Notes: generated by a model from the sequence alone, not told the origin. Counted from the first letter of the stretch, positions 36,987 through 45,221 are shown. The stretch is 46,995 nt of DNA from Chloroflexota bacterium (GCA_005880575.1 VBIZ01000115.1:1-46995); one strand, 5' to 3'. Translations and numbers: made by a program.

Positions 36987-37772
36987 CTAGACGGCCTTCG
37001 CTTTGCCCAGGTACGCCTCGATGACCCGCGGATCCTTTTGCACCAGATCCGGCGGGCCCTCGGCGATCTTGACCCCATGGTCCAGCACGGTGACGCGGTC
37101 GGACATCCCCATGACCACCTTCATGTCGTGCTCGATCAGGAGGATCGTCAGCTTGAGCTCGTCGCGCAGCCGCCGGATGAACGCAGTCATGCGGCCGGTC
37201 TCGCGTGGGTCCATGCCCGCGGTGGGTTCGTCAAGAAGGAGAAGCTTGGGCTCGGTCGCAAGGGCGCGCGCCATCTCCAGCCGCCGCTGGTCTCCGTAGG
37301 GAAGATTCTTTGCGGTGACGTAGTCGCGATCGGGCAAACCGACGAATTTGAGGAGCTCCTGGGCTCGCTTTTGCGTGTCGCGCTCCTCGCGGCGCTCGCG
37401 AGGTGTGTGGAGGACGGCCTCGAACGGGGTCGCGCGCATCCGCGAATGATGTCCGACCATGACGTTCTCGATCGCGGTCATGTTCTGGAACAGACGAATG
37501 TTTTGAAAGGTGCGGGCGATGCCGAGCCGGGTGATCTGATGCGGCGGCCGGCCGGAGATTTCCTTTCCGTCGAAGACGATCCGCCCCTGAGTCGGTTTGT
37601 ACAGGCCCGCGATGACGTTGAAGAAGGTTGTCTTCCCGGCCCCGTTCGGTCCGATGAGGCTCACGATCGATCCCTCGGGGATCTTGAAGTCGATCGCGCT
37701 CACGGCCACGAGGCCACCGAACTGCTTGGTGACGGACAACGCTTCGAGGATGTTCGTGCCCATGACGGTCAT
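36987..37772 (-). CDS. livG: Branched-chain amino-acid ABC transporter ATPase LivG
   Basis: 261 residues. Walker A GPNGAGKTTFFN, subfamily region RPPHQITRLGIARTFQNIRL, signature LPYGDQRRLEMARALA (the LivG variant) and Walker B LLLLDEPTAGMDP; C-terminal extension VQKDPRVIEAYLGK is typical. ATG 37770-37772 overlaps the livM stop as ATGA; ATG 37761-37763 (MGTNILE) is the alternative. Confidence 0.95.
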   Translation of the reverse strand: MTVMGTNILEALSVTKQFGGLVAVSAIDFKIPEGSIVSLIGPNGAGKTTFFNVIAGLYKPTQGRIVFDGKEISGRPPHQITRLGIARTFQNIRLFQNMTAIENVMVGHHSRMRATPFEAVLHTPRERREERDTQKRAQELLKFVGLPDRDYVTAKNLPYGDQRRLEMARALATEPKLLLLDEPTAGMDPRETGRMTAFIRRLRDELKLTILLIEHDMKVVMGMSDRVTVLDHGVKIAEGPPDLVQKDPRVIEAYLGKAKAV

Positions 37773-38911
37773 TCGATTTCGACCACGACCGCCCGTTCCT
37801 GGGCCGCGACGCCCTCGCTCTCCTCGGCGGCATGCAGCTCCGCCTTTCGCCGCGCGCTCGGGAAAAGCCCCTCCGGCCGGACAAGCATCATGAAGACGAG
37901 AGCGACGCCGAAGATGAGCTGTCGCGAGCGGCTCACATCCATGAACTGCAGATCTTGGTTGTTGATCGCCGCACCGATGCCGTGGACAAAGCCCGAGATC
38001 CAGTCGAAGAGGATCCGGTCGACCCCGCCGAGAAGAACACCGCCGGCGATGACCCCGCCGATATTCCCCAGGCCGCCCAGGATGATCATCGAAAGCACGA
38101 AGATCGAGACCGAGAAGTCGAATTGCTCGGGCGCGATCACCTGCAGGTAGCTCGCCCAGATGGACCCCGCGAATCCCGAGAAGCTCGCCCCCAGCGAAAA
38201 TGCGAAGAGCTTGGTGGTCACGAGGTTGATGCCCATCGAGGCGGCGGCCACCTCGTCTTCACGCATTGCTGCCCACGCGCGGCCGATCCGGGCGGTGCGC
38301 AATCTCGACGTGATCACGACCGAGATGAGCAGCACCGTGACGATGAGGTAGTACCAGGGCACCGGGTCGACCGCGAACAGGACGCCGGGTATTTCCGGGA
38401 ACCCGATCGGGTTCATGCCCTGCGTGCCCTTCGTGATGTCGGGCGTGTTCTTCACGACGAGCGGCACGATCTCGCCGAAGCCGAGGGTCACGATGGCGAG
38501 GTAGTCGCCGCGAAGGCGCAGCGTCGGCGCGCCCAGAAGCACTCCGAACCCCGCGGCCACAGCCGCGCTGATCAACATCGTGACGAAGAAGTTCACCGGG
38601 TGGCCCTCTCTGACGAAGGCGAACGGACTCACCGGGGATGTGAGGAACGCCGCCGTGTACGCGCCGATCGCGAAGAAGGCGGCGTACCCGAGGTCGAGAA
38701 GGCCCGCGAACCCCACGACGACGTTCAGACCGAGTGCGAGGATGATGAAGAGCGCGATGGGGATGACCTTCGCCTCCCAACCGAGACCGAGAAAACGGTT
38801 GATGAGCGGGAAGGCGAGCGCGAGGGCGATGACCGCCGCCGTGCCCCAGACCCGTCGCTCGCGTGCGGCGCCCGTGGTCGTGTACCACCAGCCGCGATTC
38901 GCCTGCTTCAT
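37769..38911 (-). CDS. livM: Branched-chain amino-acid ABC transporter permease LivM
   Basis: 380 residues from ATG 38909-38911, which overlaps the livH stop (ATGA). About ten membrane helices with the permease signature LGLNVVVGFAGLLDLGYAAF, LRLRGDYLAIVTLGFGEIVP and RIGRAWAAMREDEVAAASMG (cytoplasmic EAA-like loop). A longer frame upstream lacks homology and was not used. Confidence 0.94.
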   Translation of the reverse strand: MKQANRGWWYTTTGAARERRVWGTAAVIALALAFPLINRFLGLGWEAKVIPIALFIILALGLNVVVGFAGLLDLGYAAFFAIGAYTAAFLTSPVSPFAFVREGHPVNFFVTMLISAAVAAGFGVLLGAPTLRLRGDYLAIVTLGFGEIVPLVVKNTPDITKGTQGMNPIGFPEIPGVLFAVDPVPWYYLIVTVLLISVVITSRLRTARIGRAWAAMREDEVAAASMGINLVTTKLFAFSLGASFSGFAGSIWASYLQVIAPEQFDFSVSIFVLSMIILGGLGNIGGVIAGGVLLGGVDRILFDWISGFVHGIGAAINNQDLQFMDVSRSRQLIFGVALVFMMLVRPEGLFPSARRKAELHAAEESEGVAAQERAVVVEIE

Positions 38912-39858
38912 GCGCGGTCGCCCTGAATCTGCCCGAGAAGGCCCGTCGGCCGAAAGACGAGGATGATCACGAGCAGCGAGAACACGCCAACGTTCTCCCA
39001 CTGCCCGCCGAAGTACGTGACCGTGAGTGAGGCGAGCAACCCGAGGACGAACCCGCCGAGCGCCGCGCCGCTCACGTTCCCGATCCCGCCAAGGACCGCC
39101 GCGGTGAACGCCTTGAGGCCCGCCGTGAAGCCCAGGGTGAAGACGGTGTTGTTGTTGTAGAGGCCGTACATCAGCGAGGCCGCGCCCGCGAGGAGTCCGC
39201 CGAGGAGAAACGTGAATGCGATCACCCGGTTCACGTCGATGCCCATCTGCAGCGCCATCTCGCTGTCCTGCGCCACGGCCCGCATCGCCTTACCCATCCG
39301 GGTGTTCTGGATGACCCAGGCGAGCCCGAGCATCAGAGGAACCGCGAGCGAGAGAACGAACAGGTCCTTGACGGTGAAACGGACGAGCGTGTGCAGTCCG
39401 AAGAACTGGCTGAGGAAGTCGTACTGGGGGAGGAGATCCGGGAACCGCCGCGGCGTCGGACCCTGCCAGAAGAGGCCGATATTGATGAAGATGAAGGACA
39501 CGCCGATCGCGGAGATGAGTGGCGCGAGACGTGGCGCCTTGCGAAGCGGCCGATACGCGATCCGCTCGGCGAGGACGTTCAAACCGCCGCAGAAGGCCAT
39601 CGCGACCAGCATCGCGATGACGAGGGCGAGCCACGGCGTCCCCGCGATGCCGACCTCGGTGCCGAAACCGAGGATCGTGAGGGTGGTCAGGCACGCGAAC
39701 GTTCCCAACATGAAGAGATCGCCGTGCGCGAAGTTAATGAGCTCGATGATTCCGTAGACCAGGGTGTAGCCAAGGGCAATGAGCGCGATGAACGCGCCGT
39801 TCGTGATCCCGATCACGATGGCCGCGGCCAAAAGGTCTATGTCCTTGCCCTCCCCCAA
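38908..39858 (-). CDS. livH: Branched-chain amino-acid ABC transporter permease LivH
   Basis: About 307-316 residues with eight or more helices: IGITNGAFIALIALGYTLVY, INFAHGDLFMLGTF, TRMGKAMRAVAQDSEMALQM and GTAAVLGGIGNVSGAALGG-like region (here AFTAAVLGGIGNVSGAALGG). Start ambiguous: TTG 39856-39858 is itself part of the Shine-Dalgarno-like TTGGGGGAGGG; ATA 39838-39840 lies 7 nt after that purine run; TTG 39829-39831 begins right at the conserved helix and has AAGGA ten bases upstream. Separated from livK by a hairpin. Confidence 0.92.
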   Translation of the reverse strand: MGEGKDIDLLAAAIVIGITNGAFIALIALGYTLVYGIIELINFAHGDLFMLGTFACLTTLTILGFGTEVGIAGTPWLALVIAMLVAMAFCGGLNVLAERIAYRPLRKAPRLAPLISAIGVSFIFINIGLFWQGPTPRRFPDLLPQYDFLSQFFGLHTLVRFTVKDLFVLSLAVPLMLGLAWVIQNTRMGKAMRAVAQDSEMALQMGIDVNRVIAFTFLLGGLLAGAASLMYGLYNNNTVFTLGFTAGLKAFTAAVLGGIGNVSGAALGGFVLGLLASLTVTYFGGQWENVGVFSLLVIILVFRPTGLLGQIQGDRA

Positions 39859-39864
39859 AGGCCA

Positions 39865-39899
39865 GGGCGGGGGCCGGATCCTATCCGGTCACCCCGCCC
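39865..39899 (-). terminator. Hairpin between livK and livH
   Basis: An outer 8-bp stem (39865-39872 with 39892-39899) encloses an inner 6-bp stem (39874-39879 with 39883-39888). It sits in the 68-bp gap between livK and livHMGF without a T-run. Such hairpins commonly stabilise the binding-protein mRNA or attenuate the permease genes. Confidence 0.6.
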
Positions 39900-39926
39900 C
39901 GATTGTGCACTACGCGAACGAAGGTG

Positions 39927-41165
39927 CTACTGGCCTACCGCCAGCTCCTTGACGAATGCCCAGTCGCCGCTCTTCGCCTGCGAGCCTGAGAACTGCGTCA
40001 GAGTGGTGTCGCCGTTTGCGTCGAACGACCATTTTCCGAGTACGCCGTCGTAGTTCTTTGTCCCCATGACGTTGGCGAGGACCGTCGCCCGGTCGTTCGC
40101 TTTGTCGCCCGCCGCCGCGATCGCTGCGAGGACGACCTTCGCGGCCTCGTAGCCGTAGATCGCGTACGGGTCGGGGCTGCCGGCGCCGTACTTCGCGTTG
40201 TATGCCTTGAGCCAATCGGCCGCCTTGCCGGTGTACTTCTCCGGCGGCACGCCACCGAAGGTCGAGTACACGTTCGCGTCGGCCGCGGGGCCGGCTTCCT
40301 TCAGGAATTCCGCGCAGTTGATGCCGTCCGGTCCCATGAACTTGATCGAGGGGAGGACGCTCCGGATGTCCTTCAGCAGAACGGCCGGGTTGTTGTCGAC
40401 GATGCCGCCGTAGTAGACGAAGTCGGCACCGCTGTCCTTGATCTTGTTCGCGAGGGCCCGGTAGTTGTCGGCCTTCTCGGCGCCTTCGTAGCCGGCTTCC
40501 GTCAGACCGAGGTCCTTGGCCTTCGCGCGGAACACGTCCGCGATGCCCTTTCCGTAGAGCTGGGTGTCGTGGACGATGTAGACCTTCTTCGCCCCGAGGT
40601 CCTTCGCCCAGACCGCGCCGACCGCGCCCTGGAGGTCGTCGGCCGGAACGACGCGAGCGTAGTTGCGCTTGCCGTTCGGGAAATAGGTATTCGGCTCGTT
40701 CGCCTCACCCTTGCCCGGCTTCGTGAGCCCCGGGTAGGTGTTGGCCGGCGAAACCATCACGAGGCCCGCCTGGTTGAGGAGCGGAATCGAGATCTTCGCC
40801 GCGCCGGAGTTGTACGTCCCGATGTACGCCACGACCGAGCTGTCGCCGATGGCCTTGCGCGCGTTCTCGGCCTCCGTCGCCGCGTCCCACGAGCCCTTGG
40901 CCGCGGTCGCGTCGTCGAGCGCCTCGAAGTTCACCGTGACGTTGGCGATCTTGGTGTCGGCGATCGCCATCTGGATCGAGTTCACGATCTGCACGGTCTG
41001 AGTCCGCGACGAGCCGGTCATCGGCAGGCTCGAGATGATCTTGACCGTCTTTGCGGTTGTGGCTCCGCCGCTGCCACCGCCTGTGCCACCAGTGCCGCCA
41101 CACGCGCCCACGATGAGCACGGCAGCGGTCACGAGTGCCGCTGCGGACCACCTACGCTTTTGCAT
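39927..41165 (-). CDS. livK: Branched-chain amino-acid binding lipoprotein LivK
   Basis: 412 residues. The N-terminus has KRR, a hydrophobic stretch and the lipobox VGAC, then a Gly/Ser/Thr linker, so it is a lipid-anchored receptor. The mature part is a type 1 periplasmic-binding fold: IISSLPMTGSSRTQTVQIVN, YIGTYNSGAAKISIPLLNQA, GLVMVSPANTYPGLT and VYYGGIVDNNPAVLLKDIRS. It captures branched-chain or related amino acids for LivHMGF. ATG 41163-41165 has GGGAGGG upstream on the minus strand. Lgt in this window would modify it. Confidence 0.95.
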   Translation of the reverse strand: MQKRRWSAAALVTAAVLIVGACGGTGGTGGGSGGATTAKTVKIISSLPMTGSSRTQTVQIVNSIQMAIADTKIANVTVNFEALDDATAAKGSWDAATEAENARKAIGDSSVVAYIGTYNSGAAKISIPLLNQAGLVMVSPANTYPGLTKPGKGEANEPNTYFPNGKRNYARVVPADDLQGAVGAVWAKDLGAKKVYIVHDTQLYGKGIADVFRAKAKDLGLTEAGYEGAEKADNYRALANKIKDSGADFVYYGGIVDNNPAVLLKDIRSVLPSIKFMGPDGINCAEFLKEAGPAADANVYSTFGGVPPEKYTGKAADWLKAYNAKYGAGSPDPYAIYGYEAAKVVLAAIAAAGDKANDRATVLANVMGTKNYDGVLGKWSFDANGDTTLTQFSGSQAKSGDWAFVKELAVGQ

Positions 41166-41310
41166 GCGCGCCCTCCCAAAATGCTCTCTCGGTCCGGGCG
41201 GGCCGCCCAAAGGCCTCCCCACGCGCCGGTGGCCGGATGATTGCGCCGAAGTGTGCGTGGGCCTGTCCCGCCCGTCAACGAAGGCTCCCCTCCTTGTTAC
41301 GCTCCGAGGG

Positions 41311-42486
41311 GTGAGGCCCGCTCGTGTTACCGCGACGGCTTTCTTAGCGTTCATCGTCGCAGCGTGCTCGCCACAACAGCCCGCGAACCCCCGTCCGACG
41401 CCCGAAGCGACCACCGCGCCAGTCGGTGCGCCCAAGGATCTCGCCCCCGGCAGGATCCTGTACAGCCAGGGAGGAGTGGATCTCTGGTCGAGCGCTCCCG
41501 ACGGCACCGGCCGGCAGGCGGTGACTCACGACGGGAGCGCGGGAGCCTATCTCAGCGCCAAGTGGTCACCCGACGGATCGCTTGTCGCCGCCGAGCGCTC
41601 CATGCTGAACGAGAACGGCTCGACCCTCTTCGTGCTGCGGCCGAACGGGTCGAACCGCCGCCTGACCGCGGTCGACACGTTCCTCGATGGTTACGCCTGG
41701 TCCCCCGACGGCCGTTACCTCGCATACGGAGAGGTGATCTCGGGAGCGACGGCGGCAGCAGGCGGCCTCACGCTGGTCGGCGCGGTCGGCAACGTGCACC
41801 TCTACGACACACGCACCGACGTCGACATGATCGTCGGGCCGGGCACGCACCCGGCCTTCTCACCGGATGGCACGCGGCTCGGCTACGCGCACCTCTCCGG
41901 GGCGATCGCGTTCGCGGATCTCGGCGTGCTGGCGAGCGGTACGCCCGATCGCTTCCCGACCCAGCTCGTGGTCAATCTCGCCGACCTCTCACGCGTGTCG
42001 ACCGCGATCGCGCCGCGCGGCATGGGCTTGATCGGCGGTCCGCAGTTTTCCAGCGACGGCAAGCTCATCGCGTATGCGGCGATCGAAAACGGGCCGCTCC
42101 TCGAGGCCGAGCAGATCGTCTATATACAGGAGGCGCTCCCCGGCGCGCCGCCGAAGACGTACGTCGTCGGCAAGACGGGCGCCGTGCATCACGTGGCCGA
42201 CCTCCGCTGGGCGCCCGTCGGACAGACGCTCGCCTACGCGATCATCAACGCCCAGCCCCATCACCACTGGCTGTACTCGATCAATCCGCAGACCGGTGAG
42301 CGGCTCGAGCTCTTCGATTCCCAGCAGCACTTTCTCGACTACAGCTGGTCGCCGGATGGGAAGACGATCCTGCTGCAGCTCGACGATGGCGACACGTGGC
42401 TCTACTTCAAGCCGGACCACGCCGGACCGGTCGGCAGCGTGAAGCCGGGTGGATGGCGGCCGTACTGGTGCCGCTGCTCGGTCTGA
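41311..42486 (+). CDS. TolB-like WD40/PD40 beta-propeller lipoprotein
   Basis: 391 residues. Signal peptide with lipobox-like VAAC (TAFLAFIVAAC), then a Pro/Thr linker. At least six PD40-type repeats are visible: AKWSPDGSLVAAE, YAWSPDGRYLAYGE, AFSPDGTRLGYA, QFSSDGKLIAYA, LRWAPVGQTLAYA and YSWSPDGKTILLQ. It ends in WCRCSV. TolB-like propellers bind partner proteins at the surface; no enzymatic motif. GTG 41311 was chosen because it begins the signal peptide. Divergent from livK, 145 bp apart. Confidence 0.8.
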   Translation: MRPARVTATAFLAFIVAACSPQQPANPRPTPEATTAPVGAPKDLAPGRILYSQGGVDLWSSAPDGTGRQAVTHDGSAGAYLSAKWSPDGSLVAAERSMLNENGSTLFVLRPNGSNRRLTAVDTFLDGYAWSPDGRYLAYGEVISGATAAAGGLTLVGAVGNVHLYDTRTDVDMIVGPGTHPAFSPDGTRLGYAHLSGAIAFADLGVLASGTPDRFPTQLVVNLADLSRVSTAIAPRGMGLIGGPQFSSDGKLIAYAAIENGPLLEAEQIVYIQEALPGAPPKTYVVGKTGAVHHVADLRWAPVGQTLAYAIINAQPHHHWLYSINPQTGERLELFDSQQHFLDYSWSPDGKTILLQLDDGDTWLYFKPDHAGPVGSVKPGGWRPYWCRCSV

Positions 42487-42503
42487 TGCCCAGCTTGTAA
42501 CGC

Positions 42504-43016
42504 GTGCGTATCGCCGCGGCCGTCCTTGCCGTGATCGTCGCCGCGTCGGTCCTCTGGTACCTCGGCTCTCCTCTCTTCATCCGCACCTACCGGAGCGATG
42601 CGCTGCCCGAACCGAGCCCGGCGGCCGCGTCAGCCCAGACATCGGCGCAGCCGGATACCACGCCGCCATCGCCGGCAGGCCCGCGCGTCATTGCGACGGG
42701 GGAGCTGCAGTACGTCGATGCGATCCACAACGGCAAGGGGCCGGTGCGGATCGTCGACGTGGCCGGGCAGCGCCTGGTTCGCTTCGAGGACGTCGCCATA
42801 ACCAACGCGCCGGACGTCCACGTCTATCTCTCGCGCGAGACCGGCGGGGCCTGGTCCGAGGCGACGAGCCTGTACCTCGGACCACTGAAAGCGACCGACG
42901 GCTCCTTTCATTACGAGGTCCCGGCGACAGCCGATCCGGCGATGTACGGGAGCGTCGTCATCTGGTGCAGGGCGTTCCACGTCCTGGTCACGTGGGCCGA
43001 CCTGCGGGGAGCCTAG
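42504..43016 (+). CDS. Membrane-anchored DM13 domain protein
   Basis: 170 residues. One N-terminal helix (AAAVLAVIVAASVLWYLGSP), a Ser/Pro/Ala linker, then a DM13 domain: GELQYVDAIHNGKGPVRIVD, VRFEDVAITNAPDVHVYLS, LGPLKATDGSFHYEVPA and YGSVVIWCRAFHVLVTWADL. The conserved WC-x-x-F of DM13 is kept; the family is proposed to act in electron transfer or redox chemistry. GTG start 17 bp after the TolB-like gene, so probably a two-gene operon at the cell surface. Confidence 0.85.
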   Translation: MRIAAAVLAVIVAASVLWYLGSPLFIRTYRSDALPEPSPAAASAQTSAQPDTTPPSPAGPRVIATGELQYVDAIHNGKGPVRIVDVAGQRLVRFEDVAITNAPDVHVYLSRETGGAWSEATSLYLGPLKATDGSFHYEVPATADPAMYGSVVIWCRAFHVLVTWADLRGA

Positions 43017-43027
43017 TCGGAGCTCCG

Positions 43028-43051
43028 CGCGGCCCTCCTTGGTCGGCCGCG
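43028..43051 (+). terminator. Hairpin after the DM13 gene
   Basis: CGCGGCC (43028-43034) pairs with GGCCGCG (43045-43051) around a 10-nt loop. No T-run follows; it lies 15 bp before the endonuclease III start and may be a weak terminator. Confidence 0.3.
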
Positions 43052-43065
43052 AGTATGGTTCAGCG

Positions 43066-43812
43066 ATGCCCGCGCGGCCCAAGCGACAAAAGCCCCGCGC
43101 GCCGGTCCGCCCCGATCCCGCGCTTCGTTCACGCGCCCGGAAGATCTTGACCCGTCTCGCGAAGGCCTACCCCGACTGGGGGCCAACGCTCCGCTTCTCC
43201 TCTCCCTTGGAGCTCCTCGTCGCGACGATCCTCGCGGCGCAGGCGCAGGACGAGCGCATCAACGAGGTCACCCGTGTGCTTTTCACCAAGTACCGGACCC
43301 CCGCGGACTACGCCGCGGCGCCGGCCGGGGTCCTCGAGCGCGACATCAAGGCAACGGGCTTCTACAACCAGAAGGCGAAGTCGCTACGCGCGATGGCCCG
43401 AGGCCTCCTCGAGGAGTTCGCGGGAGAGGTCCCGTCGGACATGGACGGCCTCACGCGGCTGCATGGAGTCGGTCGCAAGACGGCATCGATCGTCCTCGGA
43501 GCGGCCTTTGGAGTCCCCGCGGTGGCGGTCGACCGCCACGTCGCCCGCGTCGCGGAGCGGCTTCGGTTCGACCGAGCGGGCCCCGACATCGAGGCGAGCC
43601 TCCGGGCGATCTATCCGAAAAAGGACTGGGTCAAAGCGACGTGGTGCTTCGTTCTTCATGGCCGTCGTATCTGTAGGCCGACCCCGCTCTGTCCGATGTG
43701 TCCGATCAACGACCTTTGCCCATACCCGAAGAAGACGAAGACGCTGCCCGCGGCGCTGCGATCCAGCCGGCCAGAGCTGCCACGAACAGCAGCAGCGCGT
43801 CGCCCGCGATGA
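43066..43812 (+). CDS. nth: Endonuclease III family DNA glycosylase, copy 1
   Basis: 248 residues from ATG 43066 (TTG 43039 is possible). Helix-hairpin-helix LHGVGRKTASIVLGAAFGVP with the catalytic Lys, and AVDRHVARVAERL with the catalytic Asp. The [4Fe-4S] loop reads CRPTPLCPMCPINDLC: the first spacing is five rather than the usual six residues, otherwise Cx2Cx5C is normal. It removes oxidised pyrimidines in base excision repair. A basic Lys/Pro N-terminus and an Arg-rich tail flank the core; the tail overlaps an opposing ORF. Confidence 0.92.
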   Translation: MPARPKRQKPRAPVRPDPALRSRARKILTRLAKAYPDWGPTLRFSSPLELLVATILAAQAQDERINEVTRVLFTKYRTPADYAAAPAGVLERDIKATGFYNQKAKSLRAMARGLLEEFAGEVPSDMDGLTRLHGVGRKTASIVLGAAFGVPAVAVDRHVARVAERLRFDRAGPDIEASLRAIYPKKDWVKATWCFVLHGRRICRPTPLCPMCPINDLCPYPKKTKTLPAALRSSRPELPRTAAARRPR

Positions 43813-44113
43813 TCGAAATACCCTCCGCCACGCCGACGCCGGCGGGCTCGAACGGAGCCGGCGCCAGACCGATCGCCTCGACCACCACATAGCCCACTCC
43901 CACGAGCGCGCCGTGGTAGAGACCGGCATTTTTGGCCAGTTTTCCGGCTAAATACGCGCCGAGGGCGATACCACAAAGCGGCGCGGCGATACCAAAGATC
44001 GATGCGCCGGGAAAGGCGCCGAGGCGGAGGACGGTCGCGGAAGTCGCCGCGACGAGGACGCCCGCGGCTACCGCGAGCTGGTGGATCGGTGGGACGGAGC
44101 GTTGCGGTGCGAT
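43706..44113 (-). CDS. Putative four-helix membrane protein, no canonical start
   Basis: The minus-strand frame ending at TGA 43706-43708 is open from beyond 44113 and encodes four hydrophobic segments: LAVAAGVLVAATSATVL, IFGIAAPLCGIALGAYLAG, ALVGVGYVVVEAIGLA and IIAGDALLLFVAALAGWIAA. A frame in a GC-rich genome seldom keeps four membrane helices by chance. The first canonical codon, GTG 43901-43903, would drop two helices; ATC 44111-44113 with GAGG just upstream is the likeliest start (135 residues). The last 36 codons overlap the 3' end of nth on the other strand. No family recognised. Confidence 0.45.
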   Translation of the reverse strand: MAPQRSVPPIHQLAVAAGVLVAATSATVLRLGAFPGASIFGIAAPLCGIALGAYLAGKLAKNAGLYHGALVGVGYVVVEAIGLAPAPFEPAGVGVAEGISIIAGDALLLFVAALAGWIAAPRAASSSSSGMGKGR

Positions 44114-44131
44114 GACCTCGAGCGTACTCGG

Positions 44132-44169
44132 ACAAAAAGAAACCGATCCGCGAGGCCTACGCGGATCGG
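44132..44169 (-). terminator. Rho-independent terminator 2 after the Lys-rich micro-gene
   Basis: On the minus strand a perfect 10-bp stem (CCGATCCGCG with CGCGGATCGG, 44143-44169) and 7-nt loop are followed by TTTCTTTTTGT. It lies just upstream of the four-helix membrane frame. Confidence 0.75.
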
Positions 44170-44200
44170 CGGGTTCGCGAAAGGTGCCAGACTCGAAATC

Positions 44201-44226
44201 AAAAAAGCGACGACTGTCGTCGTCGC
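44201..44226 (-). terminator. Rho-independent terminator 1 after the Lys-rich micro-gene
   Basis: On the minus strand GCGACGAC-GACA-GTCGTCGC forms a perfect 8-bp stem with a 4-nt loop, followed by TTTTTT. It begins 10 bp after the micro-gene stop, a compact textbook terminator. Confidence 0.85.
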
Positions 44227-44236
44227 CAAGACAACC

Positions 44237-44284
44237 TTAGTGCTTCTTCTTCGAGGACTTCTTCGCCTTCTTCTTTGCTGGCAT
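44237..44284 (-). CDS. 15-residue lysine-rich micro-protein
   Basis: ATG 44282-44284 to TAA 44237-44239 encodes MPAKKKAKKSSKKKH: eight lysines of fifteen residues. Support for translation is strong: a 12-nt Shine-Dalgarno fully complementary to the conserved 16S rRNA tail lies four bases upstream, a near-consensus promoter precedes it, and two terminators follow. A basic peptide this short could bind rRNA, tRNA, DNA or acidic surfaces, like tiny ribosomal proteins or histone H1-like tails; I recognise no family. Confidence 0.7.
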   Translation of the reverse strand: MPAKKKAKKSSKKKH

Positions 44285-44288
44285 CAGT

Positions 44289-44300
44289 GGATCACCTCCT
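44289..44300 (-). promoter_or_regulatory. Full-length Shine-Dalgarno of the micro-gene
   Basis: AGGAGGTGATCC on the minus strand is the exact complement of the conserved end of bacterial 16S rRNA (GGATCACCTCCT). Typical sites pair four to seven bases; here all twelve can pair. Confidence 0.8.
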
Positions 44301-44320
44301 CCTGGCCACTCATTGACGGT

Positions 44321-44351
44321 TATATAGACACACTCACGTCATTGATGTCAA
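44321..44351 (-). promoter_or_regulatory. Near-consensus sigma-70 promoter of the micro-gene
   Basis: On the minus strand TTGACA (44346-44351) is followed after 17-19 bp by TCTATATA (44321-44328), giving TCTATA, CTATAT or TATATA as the -10. The predicted start is near 44314, with a leader of about 30 nt carrying the long Shine-Dalgarno. Confidence 0.65.
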
Positions 44352-44371
44352 CAGAGCTGACCGGAAAGAGT

Positions 44372-44614
44372 TCAGGCGGTCGTCGGTGGAACGTCGCTCC
44401 GCAAACGCTCCGCGACGCGTCGTCGGAGCTCCGCGGGAGCGACATCGGACGTCCCGCAGTCGCGGATGACCTTCAGGAAGCGCTCCTCGAAGGCGAGATT
44501 GTCCCCGCAGTCGGTGCATCCTTCGAGATGGCTCGCCACTTGTTTACGCTCGTTTGACCCGAGCTCCTGGTCGAGGAACGCATAGAGCTTCTCGAGGCAA
44601 TCGTCGCAGTCCAT
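44372..44614 (-). CDS. rsrA: RsrA-like zinc-binding anti-sigma factor
   Basis: 80 residues. The ZAS motif HLEGCTDCGDNL (HxxxCxxC) is preceded by CDDCLEKLYAFLDQELGSNE and followed by a helix FEERFLKVIRDCG, ending in VAPAELRRRVAERLRSD. This matches RsrA, in which oxidation forms a disulfide, expels zinc and frees SigR. It follows the sigma gene by 9 bp, the usual sigma/anti-sigma order. Confidence 0.88.
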   Translation of the reverse strand: MDCDDCLEKLYAFLDQELGSNERKQVASHLEGCTDCGDNLAFEERFLKVIRDCGTSDVAPAELRRRVAERLRSDVPPTTA

Positions 44615-44623
44615 CCCGCCCTC

Positions 44624-45205
44624 CTAGTCCGGTCCCTGCCCGCTGGTGCGAAGCGCGGCGATCCCACGCTCGCGGGCGACCTCCACGAGCCGCTGCTGAA
44701 GGAACTTACGCCCGCGGTGAAGCCTGGACATCACCGTCCCGATCGGCACTCCGACCATCTCGGCGATCTCCTTATAGGAGAAACCCTCGACGTCCAGCAG
44801 CACCGTGGTCCGGAACTTCTCCGGCAGGGCCGCAAGGGCGTCCTTCACCTCGCTCGAAACGATCCCGTCGAGAAATTCCTTCTCCGGATCAGACGAATTC
44901 GACCCCGGGGTCTGCTGGGACATCCGGCGGTAGAGCGAGAACTCGTCGACGTCGTCCAGCTCGGCCGTCTGGGGCTGCCGGGATCGTTTCCGGTACGCGT
45001 TGATAAAGGTGTTCGTCAGGATGCGGAAGAGCCAAGCCTTGAGGTTGGTCCCCGGCGTGAACTGCTCGCGAAAGCGGAGGGCGCGGATATATGTCTCCTG
45101 CACGAGATCTTCGGCGTCCGCCTCCGATCGGGTCATCCGGAGTGCCGTTCGGTAGAGCGCATCGATATAGGAGAGCGCCTCGGTCTCGAACGCGTCCTCG
45201 GCCAT
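44624..45205 (-). CDS. sigR: ECF sigma factor, SigR-like
   Basis: 193 residues. Region 2: [20 protein letters not shown] and [20 protein letters not shown] with [20 protein letters not shown]. Region 4: [50 protein letters not shown]. These are the SigR (thiol-stress) group features. ATG 45203-45205 lies 17 bp after a perfect SigR-type promoter, so the pair is autoregulated. It would transcribe thiol-oxidative stress genes such as thioredoxins. Divergent from the second nth. Confidence 0.92.
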   Translation of the reverse strand: MAEDAFETEALSYIDALYRTALRMTRSEADAEDLVQETYIRALRFREQFTPGTNLKAWLFRILTNTFINAYRKRSRQPQTAELDDVDEFSLYRRMSQQTPGSNSSDPEKEFLDGIVSSEVKDALAALPEKFRTTVLLDVEGFSYKEIAEMVGVPIGTVMSRLHRGRKFLQQRLVEVARERGIAALRTSGQGPD

Positions 45206-45221
45206 CCGGTCACTTTATCCC

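Noticed and set aside
36957-38150. 397-codon plus-strand frame over livG and livM
   Set aside because: Shadow of well-supported ABC transporter genes; composition biased and no homology features.
41166-41507. 114-residue N-terminal extension of livK
   Set aside because: Signal peptide and lipobox begin at ATG 41165 with a good Shine-Dalgarno; the extension runs into the divergent gene.
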